The notes under the pieces were generated by a model. The model had not been told where the DNA came from. It made no database searches and worked only from the letters and a program-made list of their open reading frames with translations. Below are positions 32,440 to 44,853 of a DNA stretch of 64,000 nucleotides, piece after piece (within the stretch, counting starts at the first letter, position 1; the number at the start of each line of letters is the position of its first letter). Where the stretch lies: assembly GCF_001039355.2 (NCBI RefSeq), contig NW_019775484.1, forward strand, positions 275,403 to 339,402, given 5' to 3'. The stretch comes from Lingula anatina. Taxonomy: Eukaryota > Brachiopoda > Lingulata > Lingulida > Lingulidae. A program made the position numbers and the translations under genes.

Positions 32440-35276
32440 ATGGATGACAGTCACAAAACTATATTTCTGTGGTTTATCTGTTCCTGCTTTATGGCGCCTG
32501 GGATAACGGGAGCAAATTGCCCTACCCGCTATGTAATGGTCGACTCTGTTTGTGTGCGATATGAGCGGAACATCAAACTATCGTGGGACCAGGCTCGCCT
32601 CCAATGTGAGAGGGAGGGAGCTCACTTGGGTGTACCAGATACAATCAGAAGGAGAGATGCATTTTACAACTATCTGATAACAAACGTCGGTTAGCAATTT
32701 TTTTCGCTAGTATAGGTTTTTGACTGAATTTTGTTTTTCTGCTGTCTCGTATATTTGTGGTCTTAAATGTATGAAATACCCAACCGTAATGAACATTTCG
32801 AGAGCGCATTCGTATTTTGTAGTAGTCCAATGCACCATGTAGTACGTTTGTTTCTGTTTTCAGGCGACATATGGGCCACTTGGGTGGATGGAAGAGAACC
32901 CCAGGGGAACGGCGACTGGATTTGGTATTCCAAGGGTACCAAGGTGGATGGGAATTTATGGTCCCCTGGTGAACCAGGAAATATGTTCGGACCAGAAGAC
33001 TGTATGGCAATTAAAGTACTTGGGGGCAGTGGCCTGCATGATGGCCCATGTGAACTCAGTGCCAACTTCTTATGTGAATATGATATAGGTATGGGCTAAT
33101 TATATATGAGCAGCTGATGAACAGTACAACCATTTTTGCTTTACACGTGCTCTTTACAACACATCATTGGACTGCCTCACACATGGCTTGACTCTAAACC
33201 TACGCTTTGAATAATAATTAATTAATGAAAATTGACTTTGCCTTGGCGTATGTCTTCGCTCTTTGAGTCCTTTTCTTGTTACCACTTATCCCTAGTGGGG
33301 ACTAGGGTACAAGGATTATTTGTATTTTATGCTCCCTTAAATCATATTATAAGACCGTAACGATCTGTTTCAATTTAAGTGAACGGAGCTTGGGGGTCGT
33401 GGGGATCATGGAGTCGGTGCTCCCTTACATGTGGAGCACAGGGATTGAAATATAGAACCCGACTGTGCAATAACCCGGTCCCAAAGGGTACGGGCAAACC
33501 CTGCTCTGGACCTGACCGACAAACCGAGTTCTGCTTCCCTGGACAGTGCCCTGGTGAGTGCCTTGACAGCTGTATCTTATCTGTATAATGTTAAAGTAGA
33601 AGTGTGTCATTTACTCAAACGAATAAGCCACAAAAGTTCACATTGAATGATAACTCCAGTCAAGCCCGCACCCCAAAACGTGGCCTTGGAAGTACATTGC
33701 TGTATACCAGAATGATTGCACACCTTCAATGATAATATAATATTTACAAGCGCTTCATCGAAAACAAATATCTGATTTAGAATCAACTGATAAATTTCAA
33801 TGTCTAGTATTTTACACGTTTGACATTCACGTTACAAAATATCATTAGTTTATACCAGATATACATGTAGAGTGTGCTTTACTACATTCTCATTTAGCGT
33901 GGCGGTAATTACGTACGTGACTTCTGTTTCTCTTCAATTCCCATAAACCAGAGAACTGTATTTGGCTTTGTTTCCCATTACAGTTGACGGGACCTGGAGT
34001 GTCTGGACACACTGGTCAATGTGCAGTAAAACCTGTGGTCAAGGCAACAGAACAAGACACAGGGCGTGTAATAGTCCACCTCCAACCAATGGTGGCAAGG
34101 ACTGCCCAGGACAATTAGTTCAGGTCGAAACGTGCAGAGGTCCGCCGTGTCCAGGTACGTTTACAGCGTTAAATTCGATGCATTATTTTATGTTAGAGTG
34201 ATGCAGTGTGGAATATGTGGACACGCTGGTCAACGGACTGGTACACACACAGGGTTGGCATTCTGATATATACTTGTATGTATCATAATTATCAGCCAGG
34301 GAATACTATACAGAATATTAAGTTTTGGCTTTTATTTTTTCATATGGTAAGGTTATCCATCGGTCGTACAATCAGTGATTCTTTTGTGACACAATTCATT
34401 TTAGAAGTTGAATAAATGACATTAGTTCACGACAGGATTTTCTGCATCACTTTTCGCACTGCGTTTGGGGTGACACTTTTGTGCCAGAGAAATATATTAC
34501 TGACTCGTTAGATAACTAAAAATACGTTTTTTAAAATATTAATTGTTTATTTCATTTTATGCTTCTCTTTTTTTGCCGTTTACAGCCAAACTCTGTCCTG
34601 CTGGATTCACTGAGGTCACCGACAGCTTGTGCCTGTATATCTCTGACCCACAGACAGAGGCATACAGTTATTTTCTGTCCATGAAGGCGTGTGCCTCGCT
34701 GTCTCGGCTGTCTCGCCTGATGACAATGAAGAACAAATACGAATACCATAACATGGTCAGGTTCTTGTCTACAGCGACTGAATACTGGATAGGTAAATCT
34801 ACACAGTGTTATCACTCCAACAACTTAACTTAAGCTTGTCAAGACGGTCAGATACTAAAAATAATAACAACAACTATAAGAATAATAACTATTACGATAA
34901 TAATGCATTGCTTAAAACTGCGCTACAAAAACGTCTCGGCACTTTATCCGGTCATCGATGGGTTTATTGTAAGATATTTTGATATAAAAATTACAAACCT
35001 AAGTACAACTGGCAGTATAAAACAACTATTGTTATCTAACCAGGCGATGACACTACAAGCGGCAGTAGTTCTTTGAGCAACGGTGGCACCAAGCTAGGGA
35101 CTGGTAGTTTTACCATCTGGGACGCTGGATTTCCGTCTGCTCGCTCCCTTACCAATTGCGTTGACTTGAGTGGGAAAAGTGGGACTTTTCTGTGGCAAGA
35201 CGCCCCTTGCTGGGAAAGAAAACCCTTCATTTGTGAACTGAGACCCAAAGATGCACTCGCGCCTATTGTTGGTTAA
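32440..35276 (+). CDS. gene A: secreted CTLD-TSP1-TSP1-CTLD protein, 419 aa
   Basis: Exons 32440-32689, 32864-33088, 33380-33553, 33984-34154, 34586-34792, 35044-35276; all introns are phase 1, sum 1260 bases. A signal peptide (about 24 residues, core FLWFICSCFMAPG) is followed by C-type lectin-like domain 1 (CPTRYVMVDSVC to FLCEYD). Two thrombospondin type 1 repeats follow (WGSWGSWSRCSLTCG and WSVWTHWSMCSKTCG), with C-mannosylation-type Trp spacing and CSxTCG. A second CTLD (CPAGFTEVTDSLC to KPFICEL) completes the protein. Domain 1 has EPG and LHD where the paralogues have EPN and LND, so calcium-dependent sugar binding may be lost. Domain 2 lacks EPN but keeps WQDAPC. It is probably a secreted recognition protein. 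AATAAA lies at 35362. Confidence 0.85.
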
Positions 35277-35566
35277 AATGGCAAAGCTGTCGTTTCAATC
35301 GTATTGCTCGTATGGCTGTCATTTTTGAAAGTGGACGTAAATCACATATTGGATGACATACAATAAAGATAAAAACTGGAAGCACCCTTCTCGCACATTT
35401 GTTTTAAACTTCTTCCTCTCATTCTCTCTCTCTCTCTCATATATTTTATATACATCGTATATCGTATTTTACCAAATCAACAGAAACTGGACCGAAAAAA
35501 GGAAACTTATAGGACTATATCTGAAAGAATGCATATTTCCCTCATATCCATTTCAGGTCCCGTATC

Positions 35567-35726
35567 TATAAGCATTATTACTGATGCATCTCGGAAGATC
35601 TTCTTTACAGATGTCAAATATACGGTGAATATTTGACATCTGTAAAGTAGATCTTCGGAGATGCATCATTAATAATATGCTTATATTTTCATTAAGATCT
35701 ATACGGTGAATTGACATGAATCATCA
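35567..35726. mobile_element. 160-base fold-back MITE with 12-base target duplication
   Basis: Flanked by AGGTCCCGTATC at 35555-35566 and 35727-35738. Starts TATAAGCATTATTA; arms of about 55 bases (GATGCATCTC, TTTACAGATGTCAAATAT) pair around a short loop, followed by about 40 unpaired bases. The homologous flank of gene E (about 55860) lacks the insert, an empty site. Confidence 0.8.
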
Positions 35727-35738
35727 AGGTCCCGTATC

Positions 35739-36030
35739 CTTAACGAAAGATCCGTTGGTGTGATAGAATAATAACACAATTAAAGACAAACATTATAGAT
35801 CACACGTTTATGCAGCAACAGGAATGTAGACAAGGCAAAAGGCAATTGAGCATTTACGTTTTGACTTTACAAGTATAACTATTTGCAAGAATAAAGTAAC
35901 TCATTTTCAATCAACGGCTTAATATTGAAATAGTTTACCTCAATATTTCGATGTCTGACAGAAAATCTTCATCAGGGAATGAGGCTATTCAGGGGAATAG
36001 CCTCTTTTCCGGAGACCAAGACTTGTTTGG
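35739..36030 (-). repeat. repeat R, copy downstream of gene A
   Basis: Matches, in reverse, 55545-55875 and 63680-64000, and in part 43495-43645. Markers: CAACGGATCTTTCGTTAA, CATAAACGTGCGAT (seen in reverse), CATTCCCTGATGAAGAT and CGAAATATTG. It contains an internal inverted repeat around the CAATATTTCG block. Confidence 0.75.
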
Positions 36031-36765
36031 TGACTAGATGACAGTAATAAAAGCTCACAATACAGCAGCTCGCTTTTTTTTGCTTTCATACATGTGTATA
36101 TAGTAACCCAATATAATGGCGATGTATATAGATAAAACATTGTTTAGCTCACGCATGGTTGACACATAAGCTTGGGTTAATTTTATCCAATCCACATTAA
36201 ACCTTTACAGCATACATTCTGAAATAAAATATGAATTTTCTGCCAAACAAAGATACAATGCATTCAGGTGTTTTATTACTTTACTAGCCAAAGGATATGA
36301 TATTATGGTAATGATAAGCGATAGATATTCTAATTACAGTAGAAAGTCAAGCACCTACAGTGTAACAATGATTCATTTAAAACAACGCGGGGTTTAAAAA
36401 AGACAAGATGCCCATACAATGTACGCATAAACCTTATTACAGAATTTGGATAAAAAAGACATGGAAGAAACGCATTCAGCGAGTAAGTATTTAACTATTT
36501 AAAGTGTATAAGTTTCACTTTGTAATTGTGAATAGATTTACTATGTTACAATATTTGTGCTACAGGCAAAGCCTATACATTGGATAGGCAGATTTATAAT
36601 CAGTACAACTAAAGAAGTCACCAAGTAAACCAATGGTCACCAAATATTTAGCCCAACATGTGCGGCAAATTATAAGAAACTGAGTGGCATAGCAATGTTT
36701 AAACGCCTTGTGAGCGTTGCAGTTGGATTAAAAACAGTCCTTCTGCTTTTTAAATAAAGCATTCC

Positions 36766-36863
36766 CAGCAGGCAAACGACACTGATTCTACGTTGATTCA
36801 GCGTTGATCCACCAAAATTAACGTTGATTCAACGGTGAATCAATGTCGTTTGTCTGTTGGGAT
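36766..36863. repeat. 97-base fold-back repeat with GTTGATTCAACG core
   Basis: CCCAGCAGGCAAACGACACTGATT at one end pairs with AATCAATGTCGTTTGTCTGTTGGG at the other. Internal GTTGATTCA units alternate in orientation. Confidence 0.7.
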
Positions 36864-36948
36864 TTGTATTCAATTCTACACACAAGAGCGCTTTCACAAC
36901 ACGACAACATAACAAAATCCGTTGGGTGCAAAGGAATCAATAAACGGA

Positions 36949-39900
36949 TCAGCCAATTAAGGAGGTTGATATCATTTTTGCTCGAATTTCACAGCTGAAC
37001 ATTTTCCTCTCCTCACACCTGGTATCTCTCCACATGTATCCAGCTCCCTTCCCATCTATGAACACACAGTCGGCCAACGTACTTTTGGAAGGACTGCCCT
37101 CTTCCCAGTGGGTGAAGGACCCTTGCCCTAATTTGGTGCCGTCGCTGAACACGAACTGTCCCTCGGTTGTCCTGTCGTCTAGACCTAGTTAACACAGCGG
37201 AAATCCTAACATGTAGTTACCGTTAAAATAAAGCTAACAGCGAGGAATCCTCATTGCTCTCTGTATGCAGATATATTAAAACTCACTTTAACGTAACGAA
37301 GAAACCTAGTTAAAAACCCGGCCGACACGGGCTGTGTATTATAAAAGTGATTTCAAAACAAGGTAAAATCGAAGTTCAATACCTCGCATTGCATATGTTT
37401 CTCAGAAAGTGTATTAAGAACTTGGTTAAGTGGGATACATTTTCCCTCCAATTATGCGATTACAGCTAAATCAGCTGATCATATATGCATAGTGAAAATG
37501 TATAGGGATAACCCTTTATAAAGTCACACTAGAATTCATTGTCATATGCAGTTACAAGTTACATAATAGGTATGAAATAACTCTAAAACTATATTGACAT
37601 ATCAATTCATCCTGTGAGGTAACTACACTCATCGAACTGAGTGCCATATAGCAAGAGACCAGCCGGAATTCGCATGGATCACATAAGTAAACTGAATCAA
37701 AGGATCACACCTACCTATCCAACAATCAGCATGTGCTGGCAACTTTTTAACGATTATATCTTGTTCTGCTTTATGTTTGATCGTCACCAAGCGTGCGTGT
37801 TTTGACAATGAAGTGCAGAACGTGTTGGCATCGCTGTAGGTTTTTAGTACATTTTTACCGGAAATGTACAGACACCAGTTCTCTGAGATTTTAGTGAAAC
37901 CACTAGGACAAGGCGATCCTGAAATGAAGTTTTTCATTTTATTAGTGTTGATGGCTTCATGACCGTCGACAAAACTAAATTTAAGTACTATTTCAAAGCA
38001 AAGCGGACGTGCATTCTTATATGGTATTTGCCCATATAAATTCATGGGGAACTAGGAGAAGTCTCCTCATTTCAATGTACTACTGTAAACATTTTGCTCG
38101 CTAGTTTTTCATATAGCAGTTTTATAAATTTCTATCAGACGCATTTTGTGTTGTGTTTGCAGGTGACAGCTATTTTAACCAATCAACACAACACAACATT
38201 TACCTGAACAAAACCCTTCGTCACACGACTCTTTTTGAACATTACTCCCGACACAGTCACGGCCGCCATTTTGTTTATGCGGGTTATTACATGATCGTAG
38301 CCTCAGTCTGGTGCTTTGACCACAGAAGCTTCCACACGCTGACCAGTGTGACCAGGCACCCCAGCCTCCGTCAACTGCAAGGTAAATGTATCATTAATTT
38401 GATTGTCTCCAGAAGAAGTCAATCACGAAGAAGTCAGCAAACACGGTGCATTGTACTTTCCAGTATCTTGTTTTAATTGCAGGTATAAATTTGTCAATAT
38501 GCGTGTATTGAAGTAAAACTTTAAACTGCGCGTTTAAAATGCATAGGCCTACTACCGATTTCGACAACAAATCAGCGGAACCCATTAACACGTGCAGTTG
38601 GTAGAATTTATGTATCATATTCGTTATAGGGCATTCCACGCAGATGATGTAGGATGACCAGTCTTTATAAATCGTAAATTTTAAAAAAGAGATCAATAAG
38701 GACCATTTAAAACAAGCACAACAGGTTGCCGTGCACACTTTTAAAATTGTATGATTGGGAAAAGATATGTATTGTATGATTATTTTTCGTAACGACTGAC
38801 GCGTATACATGTATTCTTATTTCAGATGTTACAAAGCACATCAAAATTTCTCAACATGCGGACGGCACTGCACTATATAGAGTCTATGGTAGTCACTGGA
38901 ACCAATACAACACCATCATTTGTATAGGAACTGACACAGACACTTTCCACTTTTCTGTATAAAAAGTTTCTCCAATATCAAATCACGTGTACGTACCTGC
39001 CAAAAACACACATTGATATGTTGTTACATATCTGAAAAATGAGTGAGTAAATATATTTAGTGGATCGTAAAGGTATAAGTTTCTGGCATGATATTAGAAT
39101 ATTACAGACACAAGTTGACCCTCATTTACGAAGAGTAGAGAAATGATAATAAATAAATAAATATATGAGAAAAATGAAAAATGAGCTGAAGACAACATTT
39201 TTAAAATCAGTATACTCATCTCTCTGAAAAACAAATATTGAAGCTCATTTGGGACGTTCGGAATAATATGTAAACATCATTCTACGTTAGGCATGACCAG
39301 ATTCTTTTATTCTGATACAGAACTGAGTGCATGGTAACAGGTTGTGAGTGACCCGTTTTTTAAATGTCTCGGTGATACAGAAACGCGTCCGCATATTTAG
39401 AGGTGAACTTCACCACTCACGCAACAAACGATGCACAGTTCTTTAGTCAAAATGATAGCATCATGCAATATTTTTACACGAATAAATGTGAATATTAATC
39501 ATCATAGACTTATGAACATTGTGTTAAATAACTCTACATGTACACATTATGATGATCAACCACCCAATAAAGCAATCACTCTATAAACAAACATCGTATC
39601 CTCTATTTTATAAATGGTATAGTAAGTGATATAGTTAAAAAACGAAAAGTTGAAAATTTATAGAATATGCATTAACATATGCATGTGAATTGCCTTAACT
39701 TTGTTTTCCACGAAAGCAGAATTTATTTGTAGCGTACGTAAGTTCCAAAACGCCTAAAAACCTTCGTTATACTAAACTCCACTGTACCATAATATATATT
39801 TTAAACCGCGTATCGCGTCCGTGAGGTTTCTGCACATTTCTTTGAACAGCGACTTACCGGTATCTTGAACATCGTCCCCAGCCCCAGAAGCCGCAGCCCG

Positions 39901-40379
39901 TGGTGTACCGTTGACGAGTGCTGCGGGTCTGTATACCGTACCTTGGTGGATAACACGCCCTGTGTAGAAATTATGAAATGTGAGAACAGACAGCGCAATA
40001 ACTGCAAAATGCTGTTAACATTAAATTGCATTTCATTACAACTTTTTTCGTTTTCTGCAAATATGTACGCATCTTCCGCAGCAAATGTTTTGGGGGAAGC
40101 GAAATTAACATGATTATATTTCAAGAGTATACTGAAAAAATACTTTTAGATATTACTATAAATAATAAATTAACCATACACTTAAAATCATTTGAACGTT
40201 TGCTTTATCAAACAAAATGCTAAAAATCCGTGGATTTGCATGTATGTGTGCGTTTGTTTACGCGTGTGTCAGTACCTAAACAAAACTGTGAAATCACCTT
40301 ACCCTTGCGTAAAATGGACCCAATAAACGAGAACTACTAACAAGAAGAGGAATATCCCCTTTTTACTGCTGTCTTCCAT
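36949..40379 (-). CDS. gene B: secreted TSP1-CTLD protein with unusual N terminus
   Basis: Secure exons: 38204-38374 (TSP1: WGAWSHWSACGSFCG), 37715-37918 (CTLD first half: CPSGFTKISENWCLYI) and 36949-37184 (second half: MWRDTRCEERKMFSCE, ending SLIG). Probable upstream exons: 40303-40379 (ATG, signal peptide KGIFLFLLVVLVYWV) and 39858-39959, reading CYPPRYGIQTRSTRQRYTTG and then a Cys/Trp-rich end, similar in pattern to N-terminal EMI-like regions of invertebrate EGF proteins. The upstream pair leaves in phase 2 while the TSP1 exon enters in phase 1, so an exon is missing or one base is wrong. The TSP1 has Phe instead of Ser/Thr in the O-fucose motif. It is the shortest cluster member and lacks the first CTLD. 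Confidence 0.65.
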
Positions 40380-40684
40380 GATATTTTCAACACCTGTGGT
40401 ATCGCTGTTTGCAGTGATATCTAATGGTGTAATGAATACACAACTTACAGTGTAAATAGGGGAGCAAAGTTTTTTCAGGACAACTCAGTTGAATAAATTG
40501 GCCTTTTTTTAACTGCATGGGATTAATGGCGTTCGTAGTTGGTGTAGGTGTAAGGTAAGATCTGAATCAACGGTGGAATGTTAGCAAACTAAGCGACCAA
40601 TTAGCAGACGTTTGATAACAGCTGTCGCAAAACTTTACAAAAAACTAGACAAACGTCCTGGTAAACAGGTACAGACCTAGACTG

Positions 40685-40913
40685 GGTTCCCATGCCTAGA
40701 TCGATCTAACGGGATCGATCCATCTCCAATGGGTTTCTCATGAAATTGCGTTCAGCTTAAGCGGCTTAGATGTCTGACACGCCTACTGAAGCTGCTAAAC
40801 GATAGTTAATTACCCCGTGACAGACATTTAAACCGCTTAAGTTGATAGCAATTAAGCGAGAATCCCCTCTGAGATAGATCGATCCACAGATCCACAGGGT
40901 CTGGGAATGGTCC
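40685..40913. mobile_element. MITE with TAGATCGATC terminal repeats, copy 2
   Basis: CCCATGCCTAGATCGATCTA at the left faces GATAGATCGATC...CTGGGAATGG at the right. The interior AGTTAATTACCCC and GACATTTAA are shared with copy 1 at 28764-28973. Confidence 0.7.
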
Positions 40914-41278
40914 CCTAGCATTTAAATGACGAAGATGGGGTCACACGTACCAGTGAAGTAAAAAAGGAGTTTGTGTCTGTGTTTGTGACATGGTTCTAAG
41001 ACACCGTTTACTAAAGAAACTAGTGTTTACATAGAAACAAGGCGGATTTTGCTCGTGCACACGTACAGGGAATGATTCATTTAATCTTGCTCACATCCAA
41101 CATGGGATTGGAGAATTTAATTACGTGTGATTTGTCTGGCGATATTTTTAATTGCACAATTAATGCAGGCAGATAAGATGCTAAATGTTTGTGGTGCTAA
41201 AAGTGGGATATGTCTCCTAATTTAAACTATAAATGATCCACCGAGCTTGCCGAGGAGGGGGTGTGTGCATTAAGAGCT

Positions 41279-41442
41279 CATTCGGAACAGTGGACTAACT
41301 AGTCCGAGGGTCAAATATGGCCGACCCACTTGGAAACGTCCCCATGGGGAATCTATTCAGTGACTATCAGAGGATTAGACAACAAGGTTTTTAGTGGGTC
41401 GCTATATTTGACCCGCAGAACAGTTAGTCCACTGTTCTGAGT
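41279..41442. mobile_element. MITE with GAACAGTGGACTAACT terminal repeats, copy 1
   Basis: CATTCGGAACAGTGGACTAAC at the left faces GTTAGTCCACTGTTCTGAG at the right. GGGTCAAATAT...GACCCAC and GTGGGTCGC...TATTTGACCC also pair. A diverged copy is at 55118-55293. Confidence 0.7.
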
Positions 41443-41753
41443 ACGGCCAGTTTCTGATAACAACCCTGTACCGTAGGTTCCATCCAGCCGAGAGGTTTCT
41501 GTAAACAGCGTATTGTGCTTAGCACATCGGAAATGGAATGTGTTACCTTAGGGCTATATTCTCGCCAGACGGTCATTTGCAATCAATGATATTGCAAGTA
41601 AATATAATATTTCAACAAAAGTTCAACGTCTGCATGATTCCAATTAACAAATTTATTGTTTTGCTATCCACCATGCTGTGTGCTTGGACAAAGATATTTT
41701 CATCAAAGCAATTGAGCTATTTAATGAGCTATGAACTCTAACACTTTTGCCAT

Positions 41754-42132
41754 TTAACCAACAATAGGTGCCATTCCATCTTTGGGTCTTAGTTCGCAAA
41801 TGAAGGGTTTTCTTTCCCAGCAAGGGGCGTCTTGCCACAGAAACGCTCCACTCTTTCCGCTTAAGTCAACGCAATTGCCAAGGGATAGCGAGGACGGATA
41901 TCCAGCTGCCCAGAGAGCGAAGCTTCCACCACCGAGCTTGGTACTGGCATCACTGCTGCTTGTAGTGTCATCACCTGATTAGATAATAATTTTACATTGC
42001 CAGTTTTACTAAGGTTTATTATTATTTTGAAATGTAAATTTCACAGATAAAGTCGTTTCATGTCACAGATGACGGGATAACATTTCCAGAAACAGATCAG
42101 TCATATCATTTTGTAATAGGGTAGTTTAAAAT

Positions 42133-42165
<33 letters not shown>

Positions 42166-42493
42166 TTGACTATCATGACAAGCTTTTGTTAAATCGTTAA
42201 TACGCTGGCACTCTTATCTATCCCTCACTTACTGGGCTGAGACTTACCTATCCAGTATACAGCCGCTGTAGACAAGAACCTGACCATGTTATGGTATTCG
42301 TATGTGTTCTTTACTGTCATCAGGCGAGACAGCGGAGACAGCGAGGCACACACCTTCATAGACATTAAATAATTGTATGTCTCTGTCTTTGGATCGGAGA
42401 TGTACAGGCACAAACTATCGGTGGCCTCAGTGAACCCAGCAGGGCAGAGCTTGGCTGAAATAAATAAAAAATGACAAGTTAAAATATATATGT

Positions 42494-42534
<41 letters not shown>

Positions 42535-44853
42535 ATGCAAGCAGAAATACCCGTGGTTATGAAAAACTCCTGTTTGTAGTTTGAGTTAAGTATAAATAAA
42601 ATTTTAGAGCCAAATTACAATCAACGTATAAGTATGATTAATACGGATGGCTGGTTTATGTGATTTACTATATCTGAATACCCTGTACACGTACCCGAAC
42701 ACGGCTGACCTTTGCAAGTTTCGACCTCAACTAATTGGCCAGGACAGTCCTTGCCACCATTGGTTGGAGGTGGACTATTACACGCCCTGTGCCTTGTCCT
42801 GTTGCCTTGATCACAGGTTTTACTGCACACTGACCAGTGTGTCCAAACACTCCAGGTTCCATCAACTGTAGTTATCAACATTAATGTCCAAAGTCAACAA
42901 TGCTGATTTTTTATGTTTCATATTCAATTCATATTCATATTAGACATTTAAGATATTACGAAGTTTGAGGAAAATTTCATCAAAATGTAATGCTTTGCAG
43001 ACTGTGGCAATATGTTAGTGTTCGGTTTTAGATAACCCTATATAAATGTGATTCGATTATATGAAAAACAGGGTGATATAAATATTTAAAACCATGCTCA
43101 AAACAACACAGGAAGGAAAACAATATATTCGATAAATGTCAACATTATATAAGGCGACTGCAAGGAAAACACCCTACCATAATTACGTGTCTGGGAGATG
43201 TCATGCTCACTAGAGCACTGTCCTTGGAACTAAAACCCGCTTATTCCTCCCCAGTATAAATAAGTCACGTACCCGGACACGTTCCATTGTGACAGTGTTC
43301 AGTCTGTCGGTCAAGGCCACTGCAGGGGGCACCTGCTCCCTTTGGTGCGGGATTATCACAGACACGTGTGCGATAGCGTTGCCCTGAACCACAGGTTACC
43401 GAACAGCTGCTCCAACCTTCCCAGGCGCCCCACACACCATTAACTAGATTACAGACAGACAGAGAAGAATTTCATCATCTGTGTTATGTTTTAAGAATGA
43501 AGCAATTTTTCTTCAGTCAACAGCTTAATATTGAAAAGTTTTTACCTGGAAAGCCTCATTCCCTGATGAAGATGTTCTGCTAGGCAACGAAATATTGGAG
43601 GTAAAAACGTTTTGCAATATTATGCTGTTGACTGAAGAAAAAAGGTGTAAGAATTTTAAATATATTTTTGAAAACGTCTTCCATTTCAATTTTTGTGTGG
43701 TTTAATTTGGATCAGTTTATTCAAAATGCAGATTTGCTTCTTTTTCTGTAATTAAAATATTTAGTAAAATGTACGTGTTCATTGTGTTTGACATCTTTTT
43801 CATATCCGTTACTTAAATCTTACATTATTTTTTTTCTATACCTGTAGATTCAATGTTAAACATTTCACTGCAGTAATGTTGTTCTTATTGCAATTAGATA
43901 TTTCTTAATTATAACTTACCCGAATCGTCTTCACATATGAATTCGTACGCCATAGAACAACTTCGGTCATTCAGACCTTTTGGGCCTTTCTGCCTATCAT
44001 TAAAATCGCTATAGTATTGCATGCAACTGCCTTCGCCATTCGGTTCCTCTGGCATCCACAGAGCAGTCGAAAGTGGCTTTCCTGTTGAGCTCCAGATCCA
44101 TTTGCCGTTCACTTTGGTTCCATCTACCCAGAAATACTCCCAGTCTGAAATGTGCGTGTGGAATATTCAAATATCTGGATTTGAGTTGCAAAATGAAGTT
44201 GAGTTGCATATTGAAAAAATGTTGTTTGTCAAGTTTGAGCTTCTGTTTTTGGTATATTTTAGCAAATTGCTCCAAAACATTTTCTGAAATTTTCTGAAAA
44301 GGTTTCAAAAATGTTTTTTCAGATTGCAATATAACCATTTGCAATTGCGATCAAATCGTACGCAATTCAAAAAAATGTGCAATTGCAGTGGAATCACTAT
44401 GTTGAATTTTTTAAAGCTACAACAGGCCTGAATGTTGAGGAAAAACAAAAAACAAATTTACCCTAATTCTCTTTTGTAAAATTGCATATACAGAAATTGC
44501 ATTTAAAATTGACCTTTATAAAACTGCACTTATGGAAATTATAATTAACACTGTAAATTACTAATGTTTTCATTACGAAGACGGTTATACTTACTTCTTT
44601 TCTTTTCTGAGTATCGTATGACTTTGTCCCGTTATCTTGTGGTTTCCAACACCAGCAAATGTGTTCCCTTGGCCTCACATTCACGTTTTGCATCGTACCA
44701 CGATTTCTTATAGAAGTTCTCAAAACGCAAACAATATTGACCAACCCACTCAAAGTGGTTCGAATAGGGCGGGCAGTACACCGCGCCTCTGCCGGGCTGA
44801 ATGATACACGAAATAAGAAGTGATATTGTCGTCAAACTTAGGCACAAAGTCAT
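41754..44853 (-). CDS. gene C: CTLD-TSP1-TSP1-CTLD protein with one in-frame stop
   Basis: Exons 44595-44853, 43920-44144, 43273-43443, 42695-42865, 42248-42454, 41754-41974; all phase 1, sum 1254 bases. Signal peptide (LCLSLTTISLLISCII), CTLD 1 with EPN and LND (mannose-type calcium site), TSP1 (CSVTCG), TSP1 (CSKTCD, the final Gly replaced by Asp), then CTLD 2 ending APIVG. In exon 1 the frame meets TAA at 44632-44634, exactly at the Lys/Arg before Arg-Asp that genes A, D and E share. Beyond it the homologous frame continues to a normal donor. The gene is therefore a recent pseudogene, a polymorphic null allele, or carries a base error. All other exons are intact. Confidence 0.8.
42126..42163 (+). 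repeat. (TTA)n microsatellite in gene C
   Basis: Trinucleotide tract in the last intron of gene C. A (TG)n tract of about 42 bases lies at 42489-42531 in the preceding intron. Confidence 0.85.
43495..43645 (+). repeat. repeat R, partial copy in gene C intron 2
   Basis: TTTTTCTTCAGTCAACAGC at the left pairs with GCTGTTGACTGAAGAAAAA at the right, enclosing CATTCCCTGATGAAGATG and GAAATATTGGAGGTAAAAA. Shares its core with the copies near 36 kb, 55.6 kb and 63.8 kb. Confidence 0.7.

Larger units (their letters stand above)
35277..36948. other. convergent spacer between genes A and B
   Basis: Contains the gene A 3' untranslated region (matching that of gene E), a (CT)n tract near 35425, a hairpin insertion, repeat R and a small fold-back element, listed separately. 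No gene. Confidence 0.6.
40380..41753. other. spacer between genes B and C
   Basis: 5' flank of gene B and 3' flank of gene C with two MITE copies (listed). No gene seen. Confidence 0.5.
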
